Origin: Membranipora membranacea
Taxonomy: Eukaryota; Bryozoa; Gymnolaemata; Cheilostomatida; Membraniporidae
Reading direction: 5' to 3'
NCBI GenBank assembly: GCA_914767715.1
Contig: OU612070.1
Location: forward strand, 15,889,501-15,953,500
Length of the DNA: 64,000 bases
Position numbers and translations under genes: made by a program. Positions 1 through 12,472 of this stretch are shown here, piece by piece. How positions within the stretch are numbered: position 1 is the first letter of the stretch; every line of letters starts with the position of its first letter. Below the pieces are notes generated by a model that saw nothing but the letters and a program-made list of their open reading frames with translations, was not told where the DNA came from and did no database searches.

Positions 1-394
1 GCACAATATTACTTTTCTTAGCTTCGATAATTTTAGATTCTTAGTTATAAAGAGATAGAGCGACAATACAATCTCTTGCGAAACCAAAACTTTATGGTTT
101 AAGGGCTAACGTCTGAATAAGATCATTCAATGCCGATGCTATTGAGAAATCAGCCAGGATGATGAAAAGATTACAATCTTATGAGGGACAATAGTTAAAC
201 TAGAGTAAGAATGTTCGAGAGCCCTTTAGAAAGGTAGCAAGACCTTTGTTGCAAGCACAAAAAAAGTGTCGCAATAATGTCGACATTTAAGCGACCGATT
301 GAAATGAATAAGGATCGACCCCTGCTGTGACCAATCAGCTCCCTCTCCTCATTCCTGTGATTTTATAAAGAGTAGCAGAAAAACGCAAGCAGTA

Positions 395-744
395 GCTCAT
401 CTTAGGAATAGTTTAGGCTTAGTTAACATTGATTTATCTGATAAGAATATTATCTGATAAGAATATTGATTTTTAAACTTATACTTTCAATAAAGATAAT
501 TTTTATGGAATAATTATAATTAAATAAATGTCTACTTCACATTAAGAACTTGGTGAAATTACTGAATTACTCAGAAACATACATATTGTATTCCGGCCGA
601 TGGGAGCGAGCATCTTTCCGTCAGAAAAATTGACGAGGTAAGTTTATCACAATTGTGAAAACTCTTATTAATATTGTGTGGCAATATTCAGGTTGAAATT
701 TGTTTGATAAAATAGTTATTATAAAGCTCCAGTTCAAGGCAAAG
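395..744 (+). other. Possible 5' end of a spliced plus-strand transcript
   Basis: A TATA-like ttttataaag lies at 361-370. An ATG with G at +4 lies at 600-602 and opens 12 codons up to a strong donor (gtaagt from 638). An acceptor at 690-691 and another gtaagt donor after 744 would define a 54-base intron and a 53-base exon. The frame closes after 17 codons in that second exon, so it would be UTR or a very short ORF. No continuation was recognised. Confidence 0.18.
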
Positions 745-1629
745 GTAAGTCCTTGGTTATATCGACTGATCATCGGTTATAATTTTGTTGAAGCTCCATC
801 GTTATTGGCGAGTCTGCCATTTGGAATTTCCTGCAGAGGATCAAGTGAATCTTGTGTCTTATTGAAGGTGAAGTTGTCACCTCATACATGAGTCGTCCTG
901 GCGAGCATTTAGTCAGAGTGTACCGGTTATTTTATTACTAGTCACGCTACCTTTTGATAAAATCCAATATTTTATAACTGCAGTCATATTTATCCTTATT
1001 ACCTATAAATTATATTTTAATATTGAACTTTAGACGGTTATTTTACTTTCAGAGTACGGGCAACCACTTGTTCGCGACTCAACCACATGTTTAGGCCGAA
1101 ATTTGCGAAATCACACATAATCAAGTTAATGATTGCTTAGGTGGATTTCAGAGGTCCATAAAGTTAAGAGTGCTAACCATTACACATTATATAGTAACAC
1201 CATTACACATACACCATTACACAAAATAGAACCAAAATTTACCTTGTGTCAAACCAATCAAAGCGATAATTATAGTATTAATATTTGAATTATAAATTTA
1301 TATGACAAACACAAGAAGTGTGCAGGACGGGACCTTACCCTCCTGTAATTAATATTAAAGTTACGGGAGTGTGCGTTATTCGTCTGGTACAGAGTACACT
1401 ATTTTGAATTTCTACCTCCTGAGTTGGAGAAGGGAAAGCATTCAGCTGGCCGCATGTATCCAATATAAAAAAATCCAAATGTTGGATAAAACTTAGATAG
1501 AAGCCAATGTGCAAGCCTCAGTTAAATTTTTTAACTGGACAATAAAGCTTCAAACAGAAATTCAAAATCCTTTCAGCTTAAACTCCCAGTTGAGTATAAT
1601 ATCGGTTGTCATTCATCTAATTATAATAA

Positions 1630-1760
1630 ACCTAGTTCTCCCTGTTAGCCAAACTGCCCAGACTTTCCTACTGGATCTTTCGTACTTGATTTCCTGGTTT
1701 GTACTCTCCCTTCCTGGTGGCCCAGTCTCTCTTAGTGACCTGGTGATCCAGGCTGTACAC
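1630..1760 (-). pseudogene. Decayed collagen exon relic
   Basis: Read on the minus strand, one frame gives Gly-X-Y phasing such as GKS-GQF-G*Q-GEL-G, and upstream GSP-GH* and GPP-GRE. Stops and frame jumps lie between the blocks. It lies about 2 kb beyond the end of the collagen-pentraxin gene in the same orientation, so it may be the remnant of another tandem copy. Short and degenerate, hence low confidence. Confidence 0.35.
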
Positions 1761-1841
1761 TCAACCCCTTTTTTTGTTTTGAGCACTCTTTTTTATCAAT
1801 ATCTCACTGATGAAATATCACAATACAACCAGGATGTATGA

Positions 1842-3784
1842 AGGCCAAATTTCTATTTTTAAGGAAACATCTAGTTGTTGTAAATCTTAGGTTTGCGGTT
1901 CACCTGCCTAAGTGCAAATGGTGTCCTGTAGCTTAGAAAAGATGCGATATTGTCACATTTATTTGCTACCAAAAAAAATCATGTTTTATCGTAACTACAA
2001 TCTTTAGTATGAATGAAAAGTGGGTTTAGCCTCATTGACAAATAACTTGTAACTAAGTGAACAATTGACATTAGCCTCAGTGCCAGACATGACATGACAT
2101 GACATGGTATCCAAACCAATGATAATATACATAATGATGCATCCAAAATGTGGGCTGTGATATTAATTTAAATTTGGGGTCAACTGTGGATAGTTAGAGA
2201 TGCATATTAATGGAGAACTCTTCCCTAAGGCATTCCTCAATAATATCCTTGCAAAAAGGACATCTACTCTCTTCAAAAATGCTGAAGATTGTGAAACAAT
2301 CCTGAATGAGTTTGAATAATTGTAGATCTGCCTCAAATCCAATGAGTTTTAAGATGGTGAGAACAGACGCATTCTGTCAAAGACTTTGATAAAGGTAAGT
2401 ATTGCAGATCAGACATAATGGAAATTCCATAATGGAGATCAAAGAAAGACACCTGCAATATCAATATCAATGTCACCACCAGTATCGTTCGAAGTAAATA
2501 AAATAACGGTAGTGCATCATTAGATCAAGGTCCCAGTGATGAAATATGAATATAAAACCAAATTTTATTGAGGCCAAACTCTAAGTGTTTATCATTTTAA
2601 ATTTTTTTTTAGCTCTAAGAGCAAAACCTTTCAAAGACGTACCTTTGCCTGCCAATAAACATTACAAACACACATAAACACAAAACAATAATACGTATAC
2701 ATTTGTGAATGAGGCCGAACCTATGGCGTATTTTTGGCTAGGAACAAATAAGGTTGGACAAATAAGGCAGTCGTTAAAAGTATGACTTATCCAAGATACC
2801 TTTGTTTACTATGTAATATCCCGGTTATACGTGGGCCTGAATTTTCATTTTTACACAACTCATAGCGCGATGATGATGGAAATTGCTCTCTACTCTCTTT
2901 TCTCATCTAGGCTGAGAATTTGAAAGGCCTCTAGCATTTCCTAAGAAATTTTGGCTTTGTTTTGATCTCTTTACTTGTTGCTCTGAAATGCCAAAATTGA
3001 TAAGGCTAGGAATATGGCACAGAGTACCTGAGGTAGACTACGTCATAGCATTGAGCAAGGAGAATTAATATGTGTACTCAAATGTTCCTTCTCTCATTTC
3101 CCTGTATTACTGGGATAATTTTACAAAAAATATGGTGGTGCTCTTTGTGTATGCGTTTCCGAAACTTGATGAACAGACAGCAGCACATGTATTGAAGCAC
3201 CAGTTAGCAGTGCTGACATTTTGTTGATTAATTGTATAAAAAGAGGATCAGTTATGTGGCAGTGTCATAACACAAGCTAAGGCTTTACCTGCGAACAGTA
3301 AGAGTAGACAATGTGAAAGAGCAGAATAAAGATAATGTTGTAATTCTTGTTATCTATTCAATGTGAATGATGATGATTCCGAAAGAGCTGAATCATATAT
3401 TCATATTCACAGAGTAACAACACAGCATATTTCAAAGTCGAGAGCATGATGTCCAAAAAAGTCTGCAGTTTTTGTAGTTACCATTACAATTAAAACTGGT
3501 AACCGCCAATAAGATTTCAATTAGATCTCCTGACTCCATAAAAGTTTGTCACAGGAGACAGCAGATAAATTAATAAGAATGTTATGGGATCGAAATTGCA
3601 AAACGGTTTCTCGATAAATTCATACTCCATCCATCCATCAAATTTCTATTGACGGGTAAGCAAGAAGATTGGCCAGAAAAACCACTACTATTGGGGTTGA
3701 CATAAACTGGTTTGAAGATCACTCAGTAATTTAGATTTAGAATTTAGAAATTACTAAATTGCTTTGATATTGATTCACTAGAGG
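1842..3784. other. Unassigned sequence downstream of the collagen-pentraxin gene
   Basis: No exon, RNA gene or repeat family was recognised here. It presumably includes the 3' UTR of the minus-strand collagen-pentraxin gene, but I found no convincing minus-strand AATAAA close to the stop. Confidence 0.3.
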
Positions 3785-6700
3785 TCAATTACTGCACATG
3801 AAGTCTCCACCGTGACGATGACTCCCATTGCCAACTGTTTCAATGTTATCTTGGGACACAACATTTCCTTTTGCGCGACAACCAAGAGCTGCAACCTCGT
3901 TATCAGTCATGGCTCGATCCCACATCTGCAAGTCTGCTATTGTACCAGGCAACATTTGACCCACATCAAGTCCTCCACCTAGGTGTTCGTGGCACGAGGT
4001 AAGACAAATATATAGATTGATCATCAATAACACCATTTCCGCAATCATCATGAAACTGATCATCAAAAAGACAACTCCCACAATCATTGCCTCCAGCAAT
4101 ATCATTACCATGCACAATACAACAACCACAACAACAACAGCAGCAATAAATAGAGCAATAACAACTGATCAGTAGCACCATAGCCAGCAAACACCTGATT
4201 GAAGTGTGTAATAAAGGTAAAGTTTGAAGCTGCTCACCCATACTGTCTTGGTCATGCAGAGGAATGAGAATTCCCCCACGTTTTATGGAGTGGTCATCAG
4301 AACTACGGATATGACCTGTCAGTTGTAGAACTCCTGGATGACTTGCATCATAGAACCACTAAAATGTGACAGGGAAGTTTAACAGTTTACTTTTTCTCAC
4401 AAGGATTTTTAAAGCTCAACGATTTCATTATTGACATTGTTTATGCCTGTATTTGTAAAAACATAGGTGGCCCGATTTGACTATAAAGGAGGAACAACTC
4501 AGAAAGGCCACAGAGAACATTTGCTAAGATCAAAGTGTCACTGCCAATAGCTGATTAGTGCCAGTTTTAGTTTTGGCAGCTTGCTGCACACCCAGCTCAG
4601 GAGGACTTTTGTAGTCTGACATCTAGGATGCCTTCTAGTTTACTAGGATGCATCTCATATACAGTATGAGGATTTAGGACACATTGTAGCGGCAGCCCTA
4701 TCTTCTGTTTCATGCTAAACACAGTAATATACCAATTTGATGTTGCCAAATTAAACCTCGAAAATGAGCATGTGAATAACTTGACTTGTCAGCCATTAGC
4801 ACAGCACTACATCTATTCAAAAATATAGTGATAAGATACCTTGAGGTAATCATATCGCTTCCAAACAAAGCAATGCCTGTGTGCCTTCGTAAAACTTGTC
4901 CTGTCGCTTATTTTGAATGATTTAGGAGACCGTTGCCGCCCCGCTAGTCCAAGGTGTAGTGTATCACTCCAATCCTTTTTAAAGAACTCTAGCAAGAATG
5001 CATTTGTATTTGCTACAAGAAGAGAATTCCAAAGAGGGTGAAATTATTTTTTGAATGGAGGTTTAAGATTTGCTGTCAAACAACGGTCCTTATACAACAG
5101 GTACCAAACTCGCCAATTAAATAGCCTTGTTACCTCAACCAACAGGTGAAAAATAAGAAATGTCAAATTATCAATCTGAAGGACATGGCTTGTCAGGTAA
5201 ATGTGTGGTACTTGTGTGCTCTTGACTATAATTATCTCAACAGGAAGTGACATCTTTTGGTCGCAAATACAGTTTGAGAGTTCTGTCTCCTACTGCTTAG
5301 ACTTCTAGTCATACTGGTATTAAATTGATGCTTATAGTGAAACTTACAAAATGCCTCAGCAAAACAAACACACTTGCAAGAACAAGTTAAATCCAGATCA
5401 TTTCATACAGTTTGAGATAAATGGCAGAATAGAAGAGGATAAAATTTCAGACTGCACAAGCTATAACTATATTTCCCTAGATTTGAAAAGAGTAACTGGC
5501 TGGTGGGGACAAAAGAAATCTATGTCTATGTTAAGCCTACATAAGAAATATGTTCATCTCCCATTTATAACAAAGTAAACCTATATTTATATCACAGAGC
5601 ATCATGATGGTCGTAAGGTGAGTACTTTGTCTAAGTTTAAAGGTAATGTAACCGTACTAACCAGTTGTGGCTATACTGAGTAGGTGTTTTCCTGACTGGA
5701 CCCCGTAGCGACTGTCTGCCTTGAAATAAAAGCAGACCGTCAGCTCTGTCAAGGCAGGTAGATTAGTTACTTTTAAGAAGCTTTTAGTAGTCCTTTCTTG
5801 CTTCCAATACATTTTATACTGCTGGAAACCTACAATAACATGAAGCAAAAATGATGATACTTTGCTATGTTATATGTCTAGAGACCAGCCAAGTGTTAAT
5901 GCAGCTATAATGGCAAACAAACTATGCTGCTCATAGCCTGTCAAGACAGCAGATGTTAGTAGTTCAATAGACAGTTTTATGAGCTCTGATTTAGGCCTCC
6001 GTTCGGAGTTGTCCTCTCTCCAGTTTGGTACTTTTAACCCACGCCGCATAGGGAAAACGTGCTGAAAAGAGGGTTATCTTGAAAACCGCTTATAAAAGGA
6101 TAAAATTATTTTTGATTCAGAATCTGCAACATTGAAAACTCATATGGACATAGTTTGGGAAATAATTTTAGTATTTGGATCGTCAATTGTAGCATTTTCT
6201 GCCTGTTTTGCGGACAATTTGGCAGAATTTTTCACGAGTTTCGTCACTAAAATTAAGATTTATCAACATACATGCCTCTAATGATTTGGAAACCCTGTCT
6301 CACAGGGTTTTCAATGGTGCAGACTCTGAATCAAAAATCATTTTTATCCTAACATAAGCGGTTTTCAATATAACCCTCTTTCAGCAGGTTTTTCCTATGC
6401 GGCGTGGATTAAAAGTACCAAACTGGAGAGTGGACAACTCCGAATTGAGGCATAAATAAGAGCTCAGAAAACTGTCTATTAAAAACGTTGTGCAGGTAAG
6501 GAGGTGGGTGGAATAACCTCAGAACATCATTGATGATTTGCCCTAACCAAAAGTACAAACACCTTCACATTGTGTTGACAAACATGTGCCAGGCTGTCCA
6601 GTAGCTCCAGATACACCTGGTTGCCCAGGTAAACCTGCCAAGCCTCGATAACCTCGCTCCCCATCTTTCCCGGGTGTTCCTATAAATTAGATTAGAGAAG

Positions 6701-9700
6701 AGCACATTTATACTTTATGAAATTGTCAAACAAACACATTCCTAAATTCATCAACGCAAGACCCTATCCCATGCCAACTGGCTTAACCCCACATTGATCA
6801 CGTGATATACTATTGCATGTATATCTCTGATCGATAGAGAGTGAATTAATTCACCTAGCCTCAGGGCAGCTGAAATGTAGTGTTATGGAGACGTATGGGT
6901 GATTACCCAAACTTTTGGATATACACTTATCATTTTCTCATTTCTTATTGAAATATTCTAATTTAACTTCAGAAAATCTTATCTTACCTATTTTCAGTTT
7001 TAGAAGATCATAAAGTACATATTTTTGACAAACAAAGTTACATCGAAACTGTGTATTGCTCGCCTAAGCTCAGAAGTGAGAAGGAAAAAATTGCTAATAA
7101 TGCAGAGCTAGGTATATCTTTTTTCGATCATCTATGTTTGATAAAATCAGAGTTGTCCTCCCTTTTAGCCTGATGTAGGTGCCAATTATTTACGACAGAG
7201 GCTCTATCGATCAGAGATACACATGTTAATAGTGTAATCTCGAAATAAATGTGGCTTAACCCACTGATAAAATATTAAGAACAAATATCATACTCAATGT
7301 CAGGCAATATTTGACAATCATGACTCATTGATGCATGTGATGCCGGCAACCAGTAGATCAAGTTTGTTTGAAGGCATTTATAATATCTGCATCACAAGTG
7401 GACAGAGTATTAGAAAAAAGAATGACAATACCAAATTAGTTGATTTGATCAACTGTCATTGTAGATTTGAGAGTGTGTACCTGGAATTCCATTCTTTCCG
7501 TTGACACCAGGGAGACCATCTTTTGCATTTACACCATCGAGTCCATTTTTCCCTTTTTGACCTGGTATCCCATCTGTTCCATTTCTTCCAGGAATGCCAT
7601 TAGTCCCATTATAACCGTTTGTACCATCCCATCCAGGCTCTCCTCTTACACCACCTGGCAATAAAAAACAGGTGCGTAGGTGTTGTTATATATCAACAGA
7701 GAAGTCTATGCAAAGGTGAGACAATTTGAGGTGTTTCAGTGAGGTTAAGATTAATTAAGATTAAGTAATAACACATCATCAATCAATGTTAAAGTCTGGT
7801 CAGAACTTCGGCAAACTGTTTAATAAGATAAGTGAAATCATACTCACTAGTACCCAATGCAAACATCATTGCTTCAGTAGTTGAATTCACAATCATACTT
7901 ATAGCATTGAGTGAGAAAGTTCCCTCAATGTCATAGCCCGGTTCCCCTGGTTCTCCCTGAAGTTTTAACGATTTCCCAGGTTCACCAGTTGGACCTTAAA
8001 TATACAAAATATCGAATTGAAAATTTTAAATGCCAAGGTTGGTAAAACAAGATTGGCAGTTGAAAAAATTGACTACAAATCCTCACCTCCTCGCTAAAAC
8101 CCGCACAAGTACCAGTGCGAATACAAGTATAAGTTCTTTGAAACCAACAATGTGCGTCACAAGTCATCAGTTCTTGCATCATAATAAAAATGGAACAGAG
8201 CAATAGAATAACAATGGAACTTAATTCTCACCTGTATCACCTTTAAATCCTCTTGGTCCTGATACTCCTTGCTGACCTCTGTTGCCTTTTTGTCCCTTGA
8301 TGCCTGGATTCCCAGGTTTCCCAATCATACCTGTTGAGCCTTGTATTCCTATGTTCCCCTTCTCTCCTTTCTCACCAGCTTCTCCCTGTAGTCCTTCTGC
8401 TCCGACATTGCCTTTCATCCCCGTTTCACCTTTTTTACCAGCCCTTCCTTGAATGCCCTGAGGGCCTGTTTCTCCTTTAGCCCCATGCATCCCTGGCAGC
8501 CCTGTTTGACCTGTTTCTCCTAGTATGCCTGTTGAGCCTGTTGACCCTTTCACTCCCTCCAATCCCTGTTGCCCTGGATTGCCTGGTAAACCCAAGTCAC
8601 CTGCAATAAAAAGATTTAATAGAAGACTGTTCAAACCTAGACCCTTAAACAGGAATAGCAAGGTTCAACATATCTAACCTATAGGTTTTATATTCATAGA
8701 CAATTCATCCTTACTGAGAATCTTTGGATGGGCAGCATGTATTGACTTTTTTTTGTATTACCTTTTATACCCTTGATGCCAGAATCCCCTTTCATCCCTG
8801 TGTGACCTTTAACACCTGCTATTCCCTTCATTCCGAAAGCACCTGCATCCCCTTTGTCTCCTTTTTGTCCCTGTCTACAAGCTGAAATGAAAGCTTATAA
8901 TGATCAGGATGTTATCAAGTGCTTAAGTGAAAGTGTGACGCCTTCAACAGGGAGCTTTTAAAGAAGAATGGTTTTGTTTCAAAATAAGTTTCGACATTTC
9001 AATCACCTAATATGGTTATTATTTCTTCGGGGATAGGAAGCCTGTCATGGCCACCGTTGTTAAGTGTTGTTTCTCTATTTCTTAGCGGTAACTCTCCATC
9101 TTGTAGCACTTGTTCTTCACTCTCTAGCCTTGGTTCATCACTCCCTAGCTCTGATTCCCCACTTCCTAGCTTGAGTTCTTCACTCCTAACTGCTGTCTCT
9201 CCACTCCCGAACTCTAGTTCTCCACTTCCTAGCTCTGGTCCAGCATTCCCTGGTCCTTGATCCCTAGTGTCTAGCCATCGTTCACATTCAACTGCTTCAC
9301 CAAGCCTTCGTCTTTTGTGTTCACCGCTTTCCATCATGTTGTTAGTTACCCATAATTCAGAGGATGACACCTTGACATCAAAAAGAAAGGTACATTGAGA
9401 TTTTTAGTATCAGGGAAGTTCACTTTATGTTTTTAATTTTAGATAAACAAGACAGGATATCTCAGCCTAACTGACCCACTTCAGGAGAGGCTAAAATATG
9501 ATCAGATTTGTCCAACATATGCTCACATTGATGTTCAAATTTAAGAAGTTGTTCTGTGGTACTTACCTTTTCAACCATGTTATACCAGAGTGTTTTGAAT
9601 CTGTCATAGTTTTCTTCAATAATCTCTGTCTTCTCTTGCCAGTGCTTCAAATCGTCAGAGACAATATTTATCTGAGTCACAGTTTTAGCTATTTCAGCAT

Positions 9701-10264
9701 GAATGCCCTCAGTGGTCTGCTGTTGTTCAGTTTTGAAAATCTCTCTCTCATTAAGAATGCTACCATCAATCAAGTTTTGTATTGCATTGCGATTCAGAAA
9801 CTGCTTTTGAGCTGAGGTAACAGATTGCTGGGTGGTATTAAGCTCTAGCAACCTCTTACTGAAAGTATTGTTTGTAGTTGCTGCATAAACAAGTATTATA
9901 AACAAGAACACCAGATTCACCAAGCTCAAAATGAGTGCACAAACGCTCTGCTTAGCTTTTAGATCATCTGCTCGTGTCGCACATGAAAGCTTCCGATCGT
10001 AATCATTTGATATTGCTGCCTACAAAGCAAAGGTAAAAAGATTATAGTAATTTAAAAATATATGTATAGAAGCTGGAGGGGAGAACAACTGTATTTAATG
10101 TCGATTGAATCTTTTGACAGGGTACTGACAGTAGCGCCTTTATTCTTTCCAACAATGAAGTAAACCTTTCCATTATGCATCTCAGTATTGTAATAGTCGG
10201 TGGCAAATAATATGCCGCAATACTGAGCCTACAACCAGAGATTAAGAAATTTCCGACTTACCAT
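3785..10264 (-). CDS. Type II membrane collagen with coiled-coil stalk and C-terminal pentraxin domain
   Basis: Twelve coding exons read on the minus strand: 10262-10264 (ATG only), 9567-10019, 9007-9370, 8762-8881, 8232-8600, 7854-7994, 7481-7654, 6563-6679, 5662-5829, 4840-5012, 4238-4358, 3785-3978 (TGA at 3785). Every junction has GT/AG and compatible phase, giving about 798 aa. Seen: a short cytoplasmic N-terminus, one hydrophobic segment at about residues 28-47, a helical Glu/Gln/Lys-rich stalk to about 152, an acidic Ser/Gly/Glu linker to about 273, Gly-X-Y repeats at about 274-580 with a break in exon 7854-7994, then a pentraxin-like domain from about 582 (LTVCFYF, HCFVW, GGILIPLHDQ, GTIADLQMWDRAMT) and a short tail. 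The two pentraxin Cys are kept; the HxCxTWxS signature is divergent. Likely role: trimeric cell-surface or shed recognition/adhesion molecule, by analogy with membrane collagens and the neuronal pentraxin receptor (inference). No frame break seen. Confidence 0.88.
5966..6480. mobile_element. Foldback MITE, family 1, copy 1 (collagen-pentraxin intron)
   Basis: A 515-base element whose two arms of roughly 190 bases are near-perfect inverted repeats. It begins AATAGACAGTTTT and ends with the reverse complement. TA occurs just inside both termini, compatible with a TA target duplication and GACAG termini. It has no coding capacity. A second copy with a shortened right arm lies at 57761-58128. It sits between exons 6563-6679 and 5662-5829. 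Confidence 0.8.
6782..7262. mobile_element. MITE, family 2, copy A (collagen-pentraxin intron)
   Basis: Inverted termini around GATATACTATTGCATGTATA on the left and the complementary GATCAGAGATACACATG... block on the right. Outer ends carry a GGCTTAACC-like motif. About 480 bases, the longest of three copies in the window (others at 23911-24132 and 35464-35676). Non-coding. Confidence 0.65.
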
Positions 10265-10410
10265 TTTTACTGCAGGGAGTTATAGTGCTGCTGGACCGAT
10301 CGATCTGCTGTTCAGTTTAGCACCTTGGATAGATTGAATTTCCTGCAGTTTGTGAGACTGAATTACTCAGATAAGTACAAATCAAGAGGCAACCTGTGCT
10401 TGGGGCTATC
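10262..10410 (-). other. First exon of the collagen-pentraxin gene: 5' UTR ending in the start codon
   Basis: On the minus strand the start ATG (10264-10262) is directly followed by a consensus donor, gtaagt. The first exon therefore contributes only Met, and exon 9567-10019 continues in phase with GCA GCA ATA. The sequence upstream of the ATG is conserved in the second copy at about 25.65-26.0 kb, which supports a 5' UTR or promoter. The upstream limit given here is a guess. Confidence 0.55.
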
Positions 10411-11025
10411 TGTGGATTGGGTGTGGATATCAGGGGGGATGTTACCATAAAGAGCAGAATCCTAAATTTTTCAACTATGAGGTTTGATTTTCCCCTTTTA
10501 ATTTCATATTAGTTTTGTTTTTGAATAAACAGTATGAACATTATCTATACTTTAGCTCCCTAATACTCCTTCCTGTGATCAGCGGGTCTCCCCTTCATCA
10601 CCTTACCTATCCACCTTCAGCTTCTACATCCTAAGGATTAGGAAGTTTTTTAGTAAAGTTGACATGTTGTAGTGAATGTCAACATTGCATGCTGACTAAT
10701 GAGGCAGAATGTGTTCTTAGCAAATATACTTCATGATTACATTGAAAATGTTATCAAAACTCAACCAGTCTGGCTTATTGTTGTTGTTTATGCTGATACT
10801 AAGCCTTGGTAGCTAGCAGGAGCATTCCATTGACAATAATTGAATGCAAATAAAGCAAGAGATGTAACTGAGAACTGTATGTAGCAGTCACATTTTACGT
10901 CCGACAGCTGATTATTGGGTCATGCCCTTCGCAATAAAATATTAGAATATGTAATTCAACAACGATGAACAAGGGATAAAAGGTTAAGTTTCTCTTTAGT
11001 TAGTTACTTTCAGTGCTACAAACAT

Positions 11026-11289
11026 GACTATGCTGCCCACTGCTGGTTAAAAGCGTTATCTCATATTTTGATAATTCCAACTCAATTAAACTAATCCCTT
11101 ATTCAAATGAAAAGTAATTATCCAACAATGTTCGTCTTTTGGAAAATAGATAAAGGATGAGTGAAATGACATAATGAGATAATGAAAACTAATTTATAAT
11201 TCTTTACTTTCAAACAAATTTAATCTAAATTTGGATACCTCTGAATTATTAAAATATGAGATAACGCCTTTTATCATGAGCAGCATGGC
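11026..11289. mobile_element. Small inverted-repeat element (MITE-like)
   Basis: Arms at about 11026-11077 and 11243-11289 are reverse complements over roughly 45 bases, sharing the core gcgttatctcatatttt. The interior is AT-rich and non-coding. No target duplication was identified. It lies upstream of the P450 relic. Confidence 0.5.
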
Positions 11290-12472
11290 AGAACCATTCC
11301 TTGTAAAGAGTTGATTTCGTTCCTTTTTTTTCATAACAAAACATCCTGTCCAGTGGTATCAATTAAGGCTATGCAAGACCAATGTGAGGGTATAATATTA
11401 CATAATAAGTCTATTTGTACAATTTTTCTTGTGTTCCTGTGTACTTTCTTCAACAACCACTAGTTTTAGAGTTAAACCGATTTTCATAACCTCATGTAAT
11501 TTTGATGAGTTATAAAATATACATATCATATACGCCATATTTTTGTCATCTTTTGCTAGGATATATAGGCTATGACTAATGTGGGTTTTCAAAAATGAGT
11601 TATATCATATAGATCGGAGCTAGTCCTCAACTAGTGCACAGTTAAAGCCTCCGGGGCGCAATTGTTTACTCAGATTAAATTTTTAATCACAATTTCACAC
11701 ATCCTCCATTTTGTTTTCAGGATGAACTCATAGTTCCAACCCTAGGAAATATTGAGGAGAAAACTCAGCCTATAGAGATCATGATGGAGAGGGACTGAAG
11801 CACCCGACACAAAGGCTGATAAGTCTCTTCACAAGAGAGCATGATGATGGTCAACTGAGTCTTCACACGAGTAAGGAGATAAATACATTAACATATATAT
11901 GTATATATATATAATTATGATAAATACAAATGTCAAAATTAGAGGTGTCTGAAGAGTGCAAACATCGCAATGTTCTCATGATAAAGACAATATTTGGTTT
12001 AAATTTAAAACTTTTTTCTTTGCTTGTTCTCCTGGAGAAGAGACTTTAAACTCAGTTTGAATCGGTAAGCACAGTTTGTTAGTCAACTGTGTCTTTTATC
12101 TGACAAAATCATATGAACTTTCTGTCTAGAGAACATCAGTCTATTAATAGAGAACTCAAAACAAATTCACTACATCTAATTTTGTTACAATCCCACCCCC
12201 CACTCTTTCGAAGTGTTCACATAAACACACATATAGCAAGTCATGAATTTTTGATTGGAATTTTGGTCTGCATAGTTGTAAAATATTTGACAATTCAGAC
12301 CACTGTTATCCGTGTATTGTGTGGTATCCAACCCATTGTACAGTTCAGTAATATGTTTTTCAAGGTCAAATCAGAAACAAATCTGGGTCATTACATGCTA
12401 ATAGCTTGAGGGATCGCAAATGACACAAATGATGCCATTCAGCTCTTATATTTTACATATTATTTATTTTAG

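Noticed and set aside
1509-1841. Plus-strand 110-residue open frame with hydrophobic stretches
   Set aside because: It overlaps the decayed collagen relic on the other strand; the hydrophobicity is a by-product of complementing Gly/Pro codons. No family resemblance.
3966-4241. Minus-strand Cys-rich open frame
   Set aside because: It spans the intron between exons 4238-4358 and 3785-3978, and the Cys run comes from an ACA-rich simple stretch.
5044-5253. Minus-strand open frame between pentraxin exons
   Set aside because: It lies within the intron separating exons 5662-5829 and 4840-5012, which already join in phase and complete the pentraxin fold.
9012-9260. Plus-strand Ser/Leu/Pro-rich open frame
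   Set aside because: It is the antisense of the acidic linker exon 9007-9370 of the collagen gene. Codon phase and splice sites support the minus strand.
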